This document shows, in pieces, positions 37,770 to 47,372 of a stretch of DNA of 64,000 nucleotides. The DNA comes from Sphingomonas sp. (lineage in GTDB: Bacteria; Pseudomonadota; Alphaproteobacteria; Sphingomonadales; Sphingomonadaceae), in the NCBI RefSeq assembly GCF_017304615.1, contig NZ_JAFKLZ010000003.1, positions 310,001 to 374,000 of the forward strand, in the 5' to 3' direction. The notes under the pieces are model-generated. The model was not told the DNA's origin and ran no database searches. It saw only the letters and a program-made list of their open reading frames with translations. Positions within the stretch are counted from its first letter, which is position 1. Each line of letters begins with the position of its first letter. A program made the translations under genes and the position numbers.

Positions 37770-38594
37770 ATGTTGCTCGAACGTTCCCTTCCCGGCGATT
37801 TCGACCCGGCCGTTGTGGCGGAAATCGATACGCGCCTTGCCGCGGTCGAACGTGACGAGCGCGTGTGCGTCCCGATCGCGATTGAAAGCGGCAGCCGCGC
37901 TTGGGGCTTTCCCTCGCCAGACAGCGACTATGACTGCCGCTTCGTGTTCGTACGGCGGCGCGACGACTACGCGTCGCTCTGGACGCCACGCGACGTGATC
38001 GAGACGCCGCTCGACACAATATTCGACGTCAATGGCTGGGATCTCGGCAAACTGATTAAGCTGATTGTCAAGGGCAATGCGGTAGCGATCGAGTGGTTGC
38101 AATCGCCGATCCGCTATCGCTTTCGTACCGACGTGGCGAATCGGCTGCTCGCACTGGCGCGCTCAGTGACCGATCCGGCGGCGGTGCGGCGGCATTACTG
38201 GAGCCTCGCTAAGACACAGTGGTCACGTGTCTTCCAGGATGATGGATCGGCATCGCTGAAAAAACTGTTCTACGTATTGCGTCCGATCGCAGCGATGGCG
38301 TGGCTTGATCGCCATCCGGGGGAACCAGCGGCACCGATGGTGTTTCAATTGTTGATCGAGGCCATCGACATCCCTGACGATTGCCGCTCGGAGATCGCTG
38401 AATTGCTGGCGCGCAAGCTGGTGACGAACGAACTTGGGACGAGCATATTGCCGCCCGCGATCGGACGTTACATCGAGGCCGGACTGGTGGAGGAACCGTC
38501 TTCCGAGACCCCCGGTCCGATTTCGCTCGAAGAACGCGGCAAACTCGCCGACCGGCTCTTTCTTGACCTTGTGGACGAACTGGCTCCCGAATGA
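37770..38594 (+). CDS. RlaP-type nucleotidyltransferase
   Basis: 274 residues. Polymerase-beta-like nucleotidyltransferase motif [15 protein letters not shown] (41-55; Gly41-Ser42, metal ligands Asp53 and Asp55), as in the PF10127/RlaP family linked by gene context to RNA repair. The helical C-terminus includes [23 protein letters not shown] and AKTQWSRVF. Overlaps tgt by 4 bp (ATGA), tying it to tRNA modification. No RNA ligase gene is in the window. Confidence 0.75.
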   Translation: MLLERSLPGDFDPAVVAEIDTRLAAVERDERVCVPIAIESGSRAWGFPSPDSDYDCRFVFVRRRDDYASLWTPRDVIETPLDTIFDVNGWDLGKLIKLIVKGNAVAIEWLQSPIRYRFRTDVANRLLALARSVTDPAAVRRHYWSLAKTQWSRVFQDDGSASLKKLFYVLRPIAAMAWLDRHPGEPAAPMVFQLLIEAIDIPDDCRSEIAELLARKLVTNELGTSILPPAIGRYIEAGLVEEPSSETPGPISLEERGKLADRLFLDLVDELAPE

Positions 38595-39727
38595 ATCCCC
38601 GTTTCCAGTTCACCATCCACGCTACCGACGGCCGTGCGCGGACCGGCGAGATCGCGATGAAGCGCGGAGTCATCCGCACGCCCGCCTTCATGCCGGTCGG
38701 CACCGCCGCGACCGTCAAGGCGATGAAGCCAGCGGACGTGCGCGCGTCGGGCGCGGACATCATCCTCGGCAACACCTATCACTTGATGCTGCGCCCGACC
38801 GCGGAGCGCGTCGCGCGGCTGGGCGGGTTGCATGCATTCATGGGCTGGGACCGTCCGATCCTGACCGACAGCGGCGGCTATCAGGTGATGAGCCTGAGCG
38901 AGCTGACCAAGCGCGATGAGAATGGCGTCGAGTTCAAGAGCCATCTCGACGGCACGCGGCATCTGATGAGCCCCGAACGGTCGATGGAGATCCAGCGCTT
39001 GCTCGGATCCGACATCGTGATGGCGTTCGACGAACTGGTGCCGACGACCTCGTCCCGGGAGGTACAGGCGGCGGCGATGGCGCGGTCGATGCGCTGGGCC
39101 AAGCGCTCGCGGGAAGCCTTCCTCGGTGGTGGCGAGCATGCCCACAATGCGGCGCAGTTCGGCATCCAGCAGGGCGCGCTCGACGAGGAACTGCGCGGGC
39201 AGAGCGCGGCGGCGCTGACCGAGATCGGCTTCGATGGCTATGCGATCGGCGGGCTCGCGGTGGGCGAGGGGCAGGCGGCGATGTTCGGTTGCCTCGACTT
39301 CGCGCCGGGGCAATTGCCCGCCGACAAGCCGCGCTACCTGATGGGCGTCGGCAAGCCCGACGACATCGTCGGCGCGGTCGAGCGCGGGGTCGACATGTTC
39401 GATTGCGTGCTGCCGACGCGGTCGGGGCGGACGGGGCAGGCGTTCACGCGGACTGGCCCGATCAATATCAGGAACGCCAAGTTTGCGGAGGATCGCGGGC
39501 CGATCGACCCCGAATGCGATTGTCCGGTCTGCGCGACGTGGGAGCGGGCGTATCTCCACCACCTGGTCCGCGCGGGCGAGATTCTCGGCGCGATGCTGAT
39601 GACCGAGCACAACCTTTACTTCTATCAGGCGTTGATGGCGGACTTGCGCGCGGCGATCGCGGCGGGTGAGATCAACGCATTTGCGGTGCGATTCCGGGCG
39701 CGCTACGGAAGGCCCCAAGGAGAGTAA
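38591..39727 (+). CDS. tgt: tRNA-guanine transglycosylase
   Basis: 378 residues. Exchanges guanine-34 for preQ1 in tRNA Asp, Asn, His, Tyr. Nucleophile and binding motifs [28 protein letters not shown], the second aspartate in [11 protein letters not shown], and the zinc ligands CDCPVC ... H near the C-terminus ([10 protein letters not shown]). Product is the substrate of QueA encoded upstream. Confidence 0.95.
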   Translation: MNPRFQFTIHATDGRARTGEIAMKRGVIRTPAFMPVGTAATVKAMKPADVRASGADIILGNTYHLMLRPTAERVARLGGLHAFMGWDRPILTDSGGYQVMSLSELTKRDENGVEFKSHLDGTRHLMSPERSMEIQRLLGSDIVMAFDELVPTTSSREVQAAAMARSMRWAKRSREAFLGGGEHAHNAAQFGIQQGALDEELRGQSAAALTEIGFDGYAIGGLAVGEGQAAMFGCLDFAPGQLPADKPRYLMGVGKPDDIVGAVERGVDMFDCVLPTRSGRTGQAFTRTGPINIRNAKFAEDRGPIDPECDCPVCATWERAYLHHLVRAGEILGAMLMTEHNLYFYQALMADLRAAIAAGEINAFAVRFRARYGRPQGE

Positions 39728-39730
39728 GGC

Positions 39731-39928
39731 GTGACCGACCAAACTACCGAAGAAAACGAAATCATGGCCGCCGCGCGCGAGGCCAAGGCGCGCCAGATCG
39801 CCGCCGAGAACACGCCCGAACCCGCCAAGCTGAGCAAATGGGGCATGGCCGCGATCGGCGCCGGGATCGGATCGGCGGCGGTGGCGGCGGCGGTGATCTA
39901 CGCCAACCGGAACAAGAAGAAGGGCTGA
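39731..39928 (+). CDS. Small single-pass membrane protein (65 aa)
   Basis: Starts at GTG 39731, preceded by AAGGAGAGTAAGGC. Polar, helical N-terminus (about 1-38) then one hydrophobic helix (GMAAIGAGIGSAAVAAAVIYA) and a basic end NRNKKKG. No family recognised; 3 bp after tgt, so co-transcribed. Confidence 0.65.
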   Translation: MTDQTTEENEIMAAAREAKARQIAAENTPEPAKLSKWGMAAIGAGIGSAAVAAAVIYANRNKKKG

Positions 39929-40097
39929 GGAGCGTCCAGCCAAGCGGATAGTGAGCTGTCCCAAGGGCAGACCAGGATCTCGCTACGCGCGTTTTAGCAG
40001 CGTCGAAAATTCACGCGAACGTCGCAGGGTCATTTCAAAGGCTACGCAAATCTGTTGGCCGCAATCCAGCTTTACCAGCGTGTTTGTTATTGGGTCT

Positions 40098-40781
40098 TTA
40101 TTTGCCAGTCTGCTTCAGACCCAGATCTTTTGAGAATTGTCGTTCGCAAAGTCCAGTCGGGCGCCACGATTGGGTCAGCGTTGTCGGCGGTCGATTGGCA
40201 TCGTGGAGTATCAAGGCGAAGCCTCGCCGCGGCACCGTTCCGATTGCCATCAGTAACATCGGTGGGCCGCCCTTGATCAGTAACTTATTGCCCGGCCCTC
40301 GACCGATCCGAACTCCTTCCGGCGTCTCAAGACACGTGTCGCCATCCACCGCAAAAAAGGCTTCTGGGCCAGAGTGCACGTGTAGCGGAGCCGTCGTTCC
40401 GGGCTGGAAGACCGACCGGAGATATTCGGCAGAATAGGTTGAGGCCGGCTCGATGGGGAGAGGTCCGATTACAGTGACGGGCCTGCCCCCCTTGGATCGC
40501 CATTCGGCTCTTTCGATGGTGAACAGCCAGACCGACCCGAAAGCCTCGACGACCGTGCTGGTTGGACTAGCCGCTAATTCAGCGGCGCCCCTCGTCTTAA
40601 ACGTTTCCAAATGCCAGAAGAGCTGGCCAGTCGGTAAGGCAGGTAGTTCCTTTCGTGCCAGCAAACAGGCCGGACCGGCGTCCTCGGTGGTCGCGCAGCT
40701 GCGCGTCGTCGCTTGCCCCCAGGCTGGCGGGGCAAACATGCTGGATAAAAGCAGGATCGAGGCAATAAACTTCGCCCGCAT
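40098..40781 (-). CDS. Exported cupin-domain protein
   Basis: 227 residues. Signal peptide about 1-24 (ILLLSSMFAPPAWGQ). Cupin half-barrel in the second half: HVHSGPEAFFAVDGD (about 146-160) supplies two metal-ligand histidines and a glutamate, then a Gly-Pro rich strand. Function unknown; possibly metal-binding. GGAG precedes the ATG. Less GC-rich than its neighbours and flanked by border-like motifs (weak at 40089, strong at 40860). The 39929-40097 stretch on its 3' side holds no gene. Confidence 0.65.
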   Translation of the reverse strand: MRAKFIASILLLSSMFAPPAWGQATTRSCATTEDAGPACLLARKELPALPTGQLFWHLETFKTRGAAELAASPTSTVVEAFGSVWLFTIERAEWRSKGGRPVTVIGPLPIEPASTYSAEYLRSVFQPGTTAPLHVHSGPEAFFAVDGDTCLETPEGVRIGRGPGNKLLIKGGPPMLLMAIGTVPRRGFALILHDANRPPTTLTQSWRPTGLCERQFSKDLGLKQTGK

Positions 40782-40850
40782 TATGCACTCCACGGCCATC
40801 GGATGAAGTGTGATCTTGTCCGCTTTCGTGACGGGCATCAAGACTGCCGA

Positions 40851-40877
40851 ACATCCCCTATTGGGTCGATAGCCACC
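40851..40877 (+). repeat. Cassette-border-like motif, copy D
   Basis: Core ATTGGGTCGATAGC at 40860-40873, perfect match to the consensus, with flanking ACATCCCC and CACC. Between the cupin gene and the M16 peptidase gene. Confidence 0.55.
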
Positions 40878-40952
40878 GCTCACTCCCCGATTGACACCCA
40901 CCGTCTTACCGCGACACAACACCGCAATCCCCACTCCCTCTCGGAGACCCGA

Positions 40953-43811
40953 ATGCGTCTGACCCGTGCCGCCCTGTTGATGGGCGTTGCCCTGCTTCCC
41001 CTGACCGCCGTCGCCGCTCCGAAAAAGGCCGCGCCGCGTCCCGCGGCCGCTGCGCCCGCCGCGGCGGTCAAGCCGATCGCCTATACCACGCGCACGCTTG
41101 CCAATGGTCTCCGCGTTTACGCCATCCGCGATACCAAGACCGCGAACGTGTCGGTGCAGGTCTGGTACGATGTCGGGTCGAAGGACGATCCGAAGGGCAA
41201 ATCCGGGTTCGCGCACATGTTCGAGCATCTGATGTTCAAGGCGACGCGCAACTTGAAGTCGGAGAATTTCGACCGGCTGACCGAGGATGTCGGTGGATAC
41301 AACAACGCGTCGACCAACGACGATTACACCAATTATTACGAGACGGTCCCGGCCAACCACCTCCAGCGGCTGCTGTTCGCGGAGGCGGACCGCATGGCGA
41401 GCCTGGTGGTCGAGCCGGTCAGTTACGCTTCCGAACGCGACGTGGTGAAGGAGGAACTGCGCTTCCGCACGCTCGCGACGCCCTATGGCAAGCTCTATTC
41501 GATCTATTATCCCGAGATCAGCTACAAGGTGCATCCGTACGCGCGGCCGGGGATCGGCAGCCTCGACAATCTCGAGGCGGCGACGATCGACGACGTGCGC
41601 GCGTTCCACGCCACCTATTACCGGCCCGACAATGCGGTGTTGGTGGTGGCGGGGAATTTCGACCCGGCCGAGCTGGACAAATGGGTCGATCAATATTTCG
41701 CGGGGATCAAGAAGCCCGACCGCCCGATCCCGCGCGTGACCGTGGCCGAGCCGGTGCGGACCAAGGCCGAGAATTACGTAGTCTATGAACCCAACACGCC
41801 GCTGCCCGCGGTGCTGATCAGCTATCCGATCCCGCCCGACAACGACGCCGACATTCCGGCCCTGACGTTGCTCGACGCGATCCTGTCGCGCGGGGATTCG
41901 TCGCGGCTGTACCAGGACCTCGTCTATCGCGACCAGCTCGCGCAGTCGGCCAACACCTTCCTCGACAGCAAGCAGGGGACCGGCGCGTTCGTCGTCGTCG
42001 CGACGATGGCGGACGGCAAGGACGTGGCGCTGGGCGAGAAGGCATTGCGCGGCGAGATTGCGCGGGTACGCGACGGGCTGGTGACGGCTGCCGAGCTGGC
42101 GCGGGCGAAGAACCAGTTGCTGACCGCGACGATCCAGAGCCGTGAGACCGCCGATGGCAAGGCGTCGACCATCGCGCGCTCGGTCATCATCGACGGCGAT
42201 CCCGCGGCGGCGGACAAGCAACTCGCCGCAATCGCGCGCGTGACGCCGACCGACATCCAGCGCGTGGCGCGCCGCTACCTGACCGACACTCGCTCGGCGG
42301 CGATCCGCTACATGCCCGCCGAAATGGCGAACGGCGCGAAGGGCGATGTGATCGGCGTCCCGAAGACGGTGGAGGTCGCCGAGCTGAAGGTGCCGGGCGA
42401 CGTGGCGGTCGTGACGCCAGCGAGCGACGCCGACCGCGTGCTGCCGCCCGATCCCGCCAAGCCGGTGGTTGCCGCACTCCCCGCGCCGGTGACGATGAAG
42501 CTCGCCAACGGCATGTCGCTGATCGTGGTGGAGAAGCACGATCTGCCGCTGATCACCGCGTCGATCGTCGCGAATGGCGGTGGTGCGGCCGATCCAGCGG
42601 GCCGCGCGGGTCTCAACAACCTGACCGCCGACCTGATGACGAAGGGAACGAAAACCCGGTCTGCGACGCAGATCGCGACCGAGGTGGAAAAGCTGGGCGG
42701 GTCGATCTCGTCGGGCGTGGGCTGGGATTCGGCGGAGGTGTCGCTGGAGGTCAAATCCGACCAGATCGCGCCCGCGCTGGCGGTGCTCGCCGACGTGACG
42801 CGCAACCCCGTATTCGCCGCCGACGAACTGGAGCGCAGCCGCGCGCAGACGATCGACGGCGTGCAGGTCCAGCTTAAGGATCCGGCGAAGCTCGCGAGCC
42901 TTGTCGCGGCGAAGGCGGTGATGGGGACGAGTCCCTATGGCCATGCGCTTGCGGGGACGCCGCTTTCGCTCAAGGCGATTACGCGCGCGGATGTGCAGGC
43001 GGCCTATGCCCGGACGTGGAATCCGGGCGGCACGACCTTGATCCTGGTCGGCGACATCACGCCGGCGGCGGCCAAGGCGCTTGTCGAAAGGAATTTCGGA
43101 AGCTGGCAGAACCAGGGTGGTTCGAGCGCGTCTCCTGATGCCGCGAAAGCCGCGGCTGCCGCGACGCCCCGCATCATCGTTGTCGATATGCCCGACGCCG
43201 GGCAGGCGGGCGTCGTGATCGCGCGACCGGGGATCGCGCGCAGCGACCCCGATTTCTACGCCGCCAGCGTCGCCAACGCGACGTTGGGCGTCGGCTTCTC
43301 ATCGCGGCTCAACCAGGAAATCCGCATCAAGCGCGGGCTGGCCTATGGCGCGGGCAGCGGCCTCGCGGCGCGGCGTCAGCCGGGGTACGTCGCCGCCAAT
43401 ACCCAGACCAAGAACCCCTCCGCGCCGGAGGTCGTCGGGCTGATCGTCGACACGATGCGCGGGATGGGGGCGGCGCCGGTGCCGGCGGCCGAACTGGCGT
43501 CGCGCAAAGCGGTGCTGATCGGCGATTTCGGCCGCGACACCGAAACCACCGGGGGGATCGCCAACATATTGGGCGATTACGTGATAGAGAACGTGCCGCT
43601 CGACGAGTTGAAGGCGTTCACCCCGAAGATCGACGGCATCGACGCGGCGGCGGTGCAGCGCATCTCACAGCGGTTGCTCGATCCGTCGGGCGCGAGCGTC
43701 ATCGTGGTCGGTGACGCCAAGCTGTTCCTCGGCGACTTGCGGAAGCAATATCCAAACGTCGAGGTGATCCCCGCAGACAAGCTCAATCTGGACAGCCCCA
43801 CGCTGAAATGA
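40953..43811 (+). CDS. M16-family exported metallopeptidase (two-domain)
   Basis: 952 residues with a signal peptide (1-22). First M16 domain with the inverted zinc motif HMFEH (88-92, HxxEH) and the downstream acidic helix ERDVVKEELRFR. The second M16 half (about 500-935) lacks the motif, as usual for the inactive partner domain. Pitrilysin-type oligopeptidases of the periplasm digest signal peptides or small proteins. The start at 40953 has CGGAGA before it. The C-terminal region includes TRPGIARSDPDF-like sequence. Confidence 0.9.
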   Translation: MRLTRAALLMGVALLPLTAVAAPKKAAPRPAAAAPAAAVKPIAYTTRTLANGLRVYAIRDTKTANVSVQVWYDVGSKDDPKGKSGFAHMFEHLMFKATRNLKSENFDRLTEDVGGYNNASTNDDYTNYYETVPANHLQRLLFAEADRMASLVVEPVSYASERDVVKEELRFRTLATPYGKLYSIYYPEISYKVHPYARPGIGSLDNLEAATIDDVRAFHATYYRPDNAVLVVAGNFDPAELDKWVDQYFAGIKKPDRPIPRVTVAEPVRTKAENYVVYEPNTPLPAVLISYPIPPDNDADIPALTLLDAILSRGDSSRLYQDLVYRDQLAQSANTFLDSKQGTGAFVVVATMADGKDVALGEKALRGEIARVRDGLVTAAELARAKNQLLTATIQSRETADGKASTIARSVIIDGDPAAADKQLAAIARVTPTDIQRVARRYLTDTRSAAIRYMPAEMANGAKGDVIGVPKTVEVAELKVPGDVAVVTPASDADRVLPPDPAKPVVAALPAPVTMKLANGMSLIVVEKHDLPLITASIVANGGGAADPAGRAGLNNLTADLMTKGTKTRSATQIATEVEKLGGSISSGVGWDSAEVSLEVKSDQIAPALAVLADVTRNPVFAADELERSRAQTIDGVQVQLKDPAKLASLVAAKAVMGTSPYGHALAGTPLSLKAITRADVQAAYARTWNPGGTTLILVGDITPAAAKALVERNFGSWQNQGGSSASPDAAKAAAAATPRIIVVDMPDAGQAGVVIARPGIARSDPDFYAASVANATLGVGFSSRLNQEIRIKRGLAYGAGSGLAARRQPGYVAANTQTKNPSAPEVVGLIVDTMRGMGAAPVPAAELASRKAVLIGDFGRDTETTGGIANILGDYVIENVPLDELKAFTPKIDGIDAAAVQRISQRLLDPSGASVIVVGDAKLFLGDLRKQYPNVEVIPADKLNLDSPTLK

Positions 43812-43814
43812 CGG

Positions 43815-43858
43815 GCAAGCGAGCGGCGGCGCGCCGGTTTGCGTGCGCCGCCGCTTGC
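43815..43858 (+). terminator. GC-rich stem-loop after the M16 gene
   Basis: Arms GCGGCGGCGC (43823-43832) and GCGCCGCCGC (43845-43854) are exact complements, extended by GCAAGC/GCTTGC outside a 2-base bulge. It starts 3 bp after the stop codon. No clear T-tract, so termination is inferred only. Confidence 0.4.
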
Positions 43859-43889
43859 GCGGGCGTGCGAGGGCGATAGATACTGCGCC

Positions 43890-45173
43890 ATGGACCGTAT
43901 CCTCATTCGCGGCGGCAATCGCCTGTCCGGCAAGCTGCCGATTTCCGGGGCCAAGAATTCGGCGCTGACGCTGATGCCGTGCGCGCTGTTGACCGAGGAG
44001 CCGGTGACGCTGCGCAACCTGCCGCGGCTCGCCGACGTCGACAGTTTCGGGCATCTGCTCAACCAGCTCGGCGCATCGACCGAGATCGAGGGTGCGCGGC
44101 CGAGCGATTTCGGGCGGGTGATGACGATGCGCGCGGGGCGGCTGACCTCGACCGAGGCGCCCTACGACATCGTCCGCAAGATGCGCGCGTCGATCCTGGT
44201 GCTCGGGCCGCTGGTCGCGCGGGCCGGCGAGGCGACGGTGTCGCTGCCCGGCGGCTGTTCGATCGGCAACCGCCCGATCGACCTTCACCTGAAGGCGCTC
44301 GAGGCGATGGGCGCGCAGATCGAGATCGCCGCCGGTTATGTGAAGGCGACCGCGCCCGGCGGGCGCTTACCCGGCGGGCGCGTGACCTTCCCGATCGTGT
44401 CGGTCGGCGCGACCGAGAATGCGGTGATGGCGGCGGTGCTCGCCAAGGGGCCGACCGTGATCGAGAATGCCGCGCGCGAGCCGGAGATCGTCGACCTGTG
44501 CAACCTGCTGCTCGCGATGGGCGCGCAGATGTCTGGCGTGGGCACCGAGACGCTGGAGATCGAGGGGGTCGATCGCCTCCACGGCGCGACCTATCGCGTG
44601 ATGCCCGACCGGATCGAGGCGGGCAGCTATGCCTGCGCCGCCGCCATCACCGGCGGCGACGTCGAACTCGTCGGGGTCAAGGGCGACGACATGCGCGCGA
44701 CGATCGCGGCTTTGGTCGATGCCGGCGTCACGGTCGAGGAAAAGGGTGGCAACATGCGTGTCGCGTCGGACGGCAAGCTCAAGCCGCTGACGCTGTCGAC
44801 CGCGCCCTTCCCCGGCTTCGCGACCGACATGCAGGCGCAGTTCATGGCGATGCTGTGCAAGGCCGACGGCGCGAGCGTGCTGACCGAAACGATCTTCGAA
44901 AACCGCTACATGCACGTTCCCGAACTGGCGCGGATGGGCGCCGACATCCAGGTGCGCGGGCGCACCGCCGTGGTGCGCGGGGTCGACCGGCTGGTCGGCG
45001 CGCCGGTGATGGCGACCGACCTGCGCGCGTCGATGAGCCTGATCATCGCCGGGCTGGTCGCCGACGGTGAGACGCAGGTGAACCGCGTCTATCACCTCGA
45101 CCGCGGTTACGAGCGGCTGGAGGAGAAGTTGCAGGCGGTCGGGGCGGATATAGAGCGCGTGGGGGATGGTTGA
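43890..45173 (+). CDS. murA: UDP-N-acetylglucosamine 1-carboxyvinyltransferase
   Basis: 427 residues. First committed step of peptidoglycan synthesis: enolpyruvyl transfer from PEP. Lys22-Asn23 (GAKNSAL), active-site Cys123 ([12 protein letters not shown]), [18 protein letters not shown], and [14 protein letters not shown]. Length is normal. Start chosen at [10 protein letters not shown] as in other MurA. Confidence 0.95.
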   Translation: MDRILIRGGNRLSGKLPISGAKNSALTLMPCALLTEEPVTLRNLPRLADVDSFGHLLNQLGASTEIEGARPSDFGRVMTMRAGRLTSTEAPYDIVRKMRASILVLGPLVARAGEATVSLPGGCSIGNRPIDLHLKALEAMGAQIEIAAGYVKATAPGGRLPGGRVTFPIVSVGATENAVMAAVLAKGPTVIENAAREPEIVDLCNLLLAMGAQMSGVGTETLEIEGVDRLHGATYRVMPDRIEAGSYACAAAITGGDVELVGVKGDDMRATIAALVDAGVTVEEKGGNMRVASDGKLKPLTLSTAPFPGFATDMQAQFMAMLCKADGASVLTETIFENRYMHVPELARMGADIQVRGRTAVVRGVDRLVGAPVMATDLRASMSLIIAGLVADGETQVNRVYHLDRGYERLEEKLQAVGADIERVGDG

Positions 45174-45176
45174 GGC

Positions 45177-45203
45177 GAGGCTGTAATTGGGTGGAAAGCG
45201 GAC
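45177..45203 (+). repeat. Cassette-border-like motif, copy E
   Basis: Core ATTGGGTGGAAAGC at 45186-45199 (perfect match) followed by GGAC. It lies 12 bp after the murA stop, to the left of the Tdi1-like gene. Confidence 0.55.
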
Positions 45204-45249
45204 TTGCGGCTTTCCAGTTTCGATCCGCTCAAAGCGGTCAACGCGTGGC

Positions 45250-45825
45250 TCAGACATCGATAGAGATATTGTTGATCCGCGTTCCGGTCGGCAATCCCCG
45301 GACCTTTTCGATAATTTGCGCAGAGATGTGCCAGTATACTTCGAAATCTGACAGTTCGAGATTTGAGATTTCGTCCTCTCCGCCCAAAAACAGCGGTTTG
45401 CGATAGCCGACGCACTGATCATAGCGAGGAGTTTCGCCTCCGGCGGACCGCCAAGTGTTGAAGAAGCCATACGCCGCAACGGCGTCAGGCTGCTCGACCA
45501 GTTCGCCAGTGTGAAACGTGTCTAACCCAGCGGGTATCTCAAGGGCTTCTCCGGTCCCCGGTTCGAGAAGGAGAATCTGCCGCTCCCCGCGCGTGATCCT
45601 CGCCTCGTCAGTGGCAAACTGACAGCCAAGCCAGCTTGAACCAAAGCAGGTAATCCGTTTGGCAAAAGTGGGAAAAGCGGCAGCCGCAAGAGCAGTATAG
45701 CGCGCTATGTCTTCCGTCCGATGCAAGCGATACGCGCCGTCCAGCAATACTCGCGGTGAAGCGGCGGCTGCGTCCCTCGGTTCAGGCGATTGCTTAGCCG
45801 CCCTCGTTTTCAGCCAATCGAACAT
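45250..45825 (-). CDS. DUF1851/T6SS immunity Tdi1-like protein
   Basis: 191 residues from ATG 45825, preceded by GGGAGGAC. The second half (about 95-190) has GYRKPLFLGGEDEISNLELSDFEVYW, close by eye to the C-terminal domain of Tdi1 immunity proteins (PF08906/DUF1851), which protect against type VI secretion DNase effectors; FGSSWLGCQFA lies before it. No effector or secretion gene is near, so it may be an orphan immunity gene. Less GC-rich than murA and bordered by motifs at 45186 and 45911. Confidence 0.6.
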   Translation of the reverse strand: MFDWLKTRAAKQSPEPRDAAAASPRVLLDGAYRLHRTEDIARYTALAAAAFPTFAKRITCFGSSWLGCQFATDEARITRGERQILLLEPGTGEALEIPAGLDTFHTGELVEQPDAVAAYGFFNTWRSAGGETPRYDQCVGYRKPLFLGGEDEISNLELSDFEVYWHISAQIIEKVRGLPTGTRINNISIDV

Positions 45826-45901
45826 GGCCGTCCTCCCGAAATGAATTGGGTCTACCAAGTCCGCGAATGTCCGCAATCAAGAAGTCAGGGGCCGGTCCCA
45901 A

Positions 45902-45928
45902 ACGTCCGCAAGTGGGTCGTTACCCGCC
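45902..45928 (+). repeat. Cassette-border-like motif, copy F
   Basis: Core AGTGGGTCGTTACC at 45911-45924, two bases off consensus, but with the best GTCCGC half-site (45905-45910). A weaker match, ATTGGGTCTACCAA, is at 45845. Right border of the Tdi1-like gene, just before metB-like coding sequence. Confidence 0.4.
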
Positions 45929-45934
45929 GTTTGC

Positions 45935-47251
45935 TCAGATCGCGTCCAATGCCGCCTCAAAGTCCGCGATCAGGTCGTCGGCGTCCTCGACCCCGATCGA
46001 GATGCGCACCAGATTGTCGGTGATGCCCAGCGCCTGCTTGCGTGCTTCCGGTACCGACAGGTGGGTCATACCGGCCGGGTGCGACGCCAACGTTTCGGTG
46101 CCGCCCAGGCTGACCGCGAGCTTGGCGATCTTGAGCGCGTCGAGGAAGGCGAACGCCTCCTTCTCACCGCCTTTCAGGTAGAGCGAGAAAGTCGATCCCG
46201 CGCCGCTGCAATGGCGGGCGTAGATGTCGGCCTGGCGCTTGTCCTTGCCGTCCTTGAGAAAGCCGAGATAGCCGACGCGATCGACCTTCGGGTGGTCGCG
46301 CAGGAATTCGCAGACCTTCTCCGCATTCTCGCCCGCGCGGCTCATCCGCAGTTCGAGCGTCTCGAGTGAGCGGAGCAGCATCCACGCCGTATTGGGATCG
46401 CAGATCGTGCCGATCGTGTTGCGCATCAGGCGGATCGTGTTGATGTGCTCCTTTGTGCCGAGCACGCCGCCCGCGACGAGATCGCTATGCCCGCCGGCAT
46501 ATTTGGTCAGCGAATAGACGACGATGTCGGCGCCGTGATCGAGCGGCTTGTGCCACAGCGGCCCGAGGAAGGTGTTGTCGATCGCGATCGGCGGCTTGTT
46601 CGCGGCGGTGAAGATCGCGTCGCGGCTCGCGCGCACGGCCTCGACATCGACCAAAGCGTTGGTCGGGTTGGCCGGGCTTTCGAGATAGATCATCGCGACA
46701 TTGCCCGACGCGGCCTTTGACAGCACCGCGTCGATTTCCTCGCGCGTCGCACCCGCCGGGAAATCGAGCCAGTGGACGCCGAACCGCCCGAGGATGCGCG
46801 CGATCAACGTTTCCGTCGCGGCGTACAGCGGCCCAGAATGGACAATCGTGTCGCCCGGCTTGACCATCGACAGGAACAGGGTGGCGATCGCCGACATGCC
46901 CGACGAAAAGGCCAACGCGTCCTCGGCATTTTCCCAGATGCCCAGCCGGTCCTCCAGGATTTCCTGGTTCGGGCCGTTGAAGCGCGAATAGACCAGGCCG
47001 TCGGCGCCGCCCGGACGCTTGCCCGTCACGCCCTCGAAATGGCGCTTGCCCGCGGCGGCGTTGGGGAAGACGAAGGTGGAGGTGAGAAAGATCGGCGGCT
47101 TCAGCGAACCCTCCGACAGCATCGGGTCATAGCCGTGGCCCATCATCTGGGTCGACGGCTTCAGCTTGCGGCCCCCGATGGAATCGACATGGGCCTTGGG
47201 CGCGGTGGCCGCGACGGCGGTCAGGTCGGCTTCGGTCGGCTGCTTGGGCAT
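45935..47251 (-). CDS. Cys/Met metabolism PLP enzyme (cystathionine gamma-synthase family)
   Basis: 438 residues, longer N-terminus than E. coli MetB. PLP lysine Lys250 in YSLTKYAGGHSD, Asp225 (IDNTFLGPL), and CGS-like YSRFNGPN (88-95). C-terminal SLGGTETLASHPAGMTHLSV. Family reactions: cystathionine gamma-synthase, O-acetyl/succinylhomoserine sulfhydrylase or methionine gamma-lyase; sequence alone does not choose. Start at 47251 with GAGGAG upstream. Confidence 0.85.
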   Translation of the reverse strand: MPKQPTEADLTAVAATAPKAHVDSIGGRKLKPSTQMMGHGYDPMLSEGSLKPPIFLTSTFVFPNAAAGKRHFEGVTGKRPGGADGLVYSRFNGPNQEILEDRLGIWENAEDALAFSSGMSAIATLFLSMVKPGDTIVHSGPLYAATETLIARILGRFGVHWLDFPAGATREEIDAVLSKAASGNVAMIYLESPANPTNALVDVEAVRASRDAIFTAANKPPIAIDNTFLGPLWHKPLDHGADIVVYSLTKYAGGHSDLVAGGVLGTKEHINTIRLMRNTIGTICDPNTAWMLLRSLETLELRMSRAGENAEKVCEFLRDHPKVDRVGYLGFLKDGKDKRQADIYARHCSGAGSTFSLYLKGGEKEAFAFLDALKIAKLAVSLGGTETLASHPAGMTHLSVPEARKQALGITDNLVRISIGVEDADDLIADFEAALDAI

Positions 47252-47372
47252 TTTGATCTCCTCGAGAGCCTGAACGCATAGACGCAATAAAGTTGCAAGT
47301 GAAACGATCTCGCGACGCGACGGGCAGGATGGTTAACGCGATCTTCACCGCGAAGGTCCAGGCCGACTGGCA

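Noticed and set aside
40169-40182. ATTGGGTCAGCG inside the cupin gene
   Set aside because: Only the first 8 bases fit and it lies in coding sequence.
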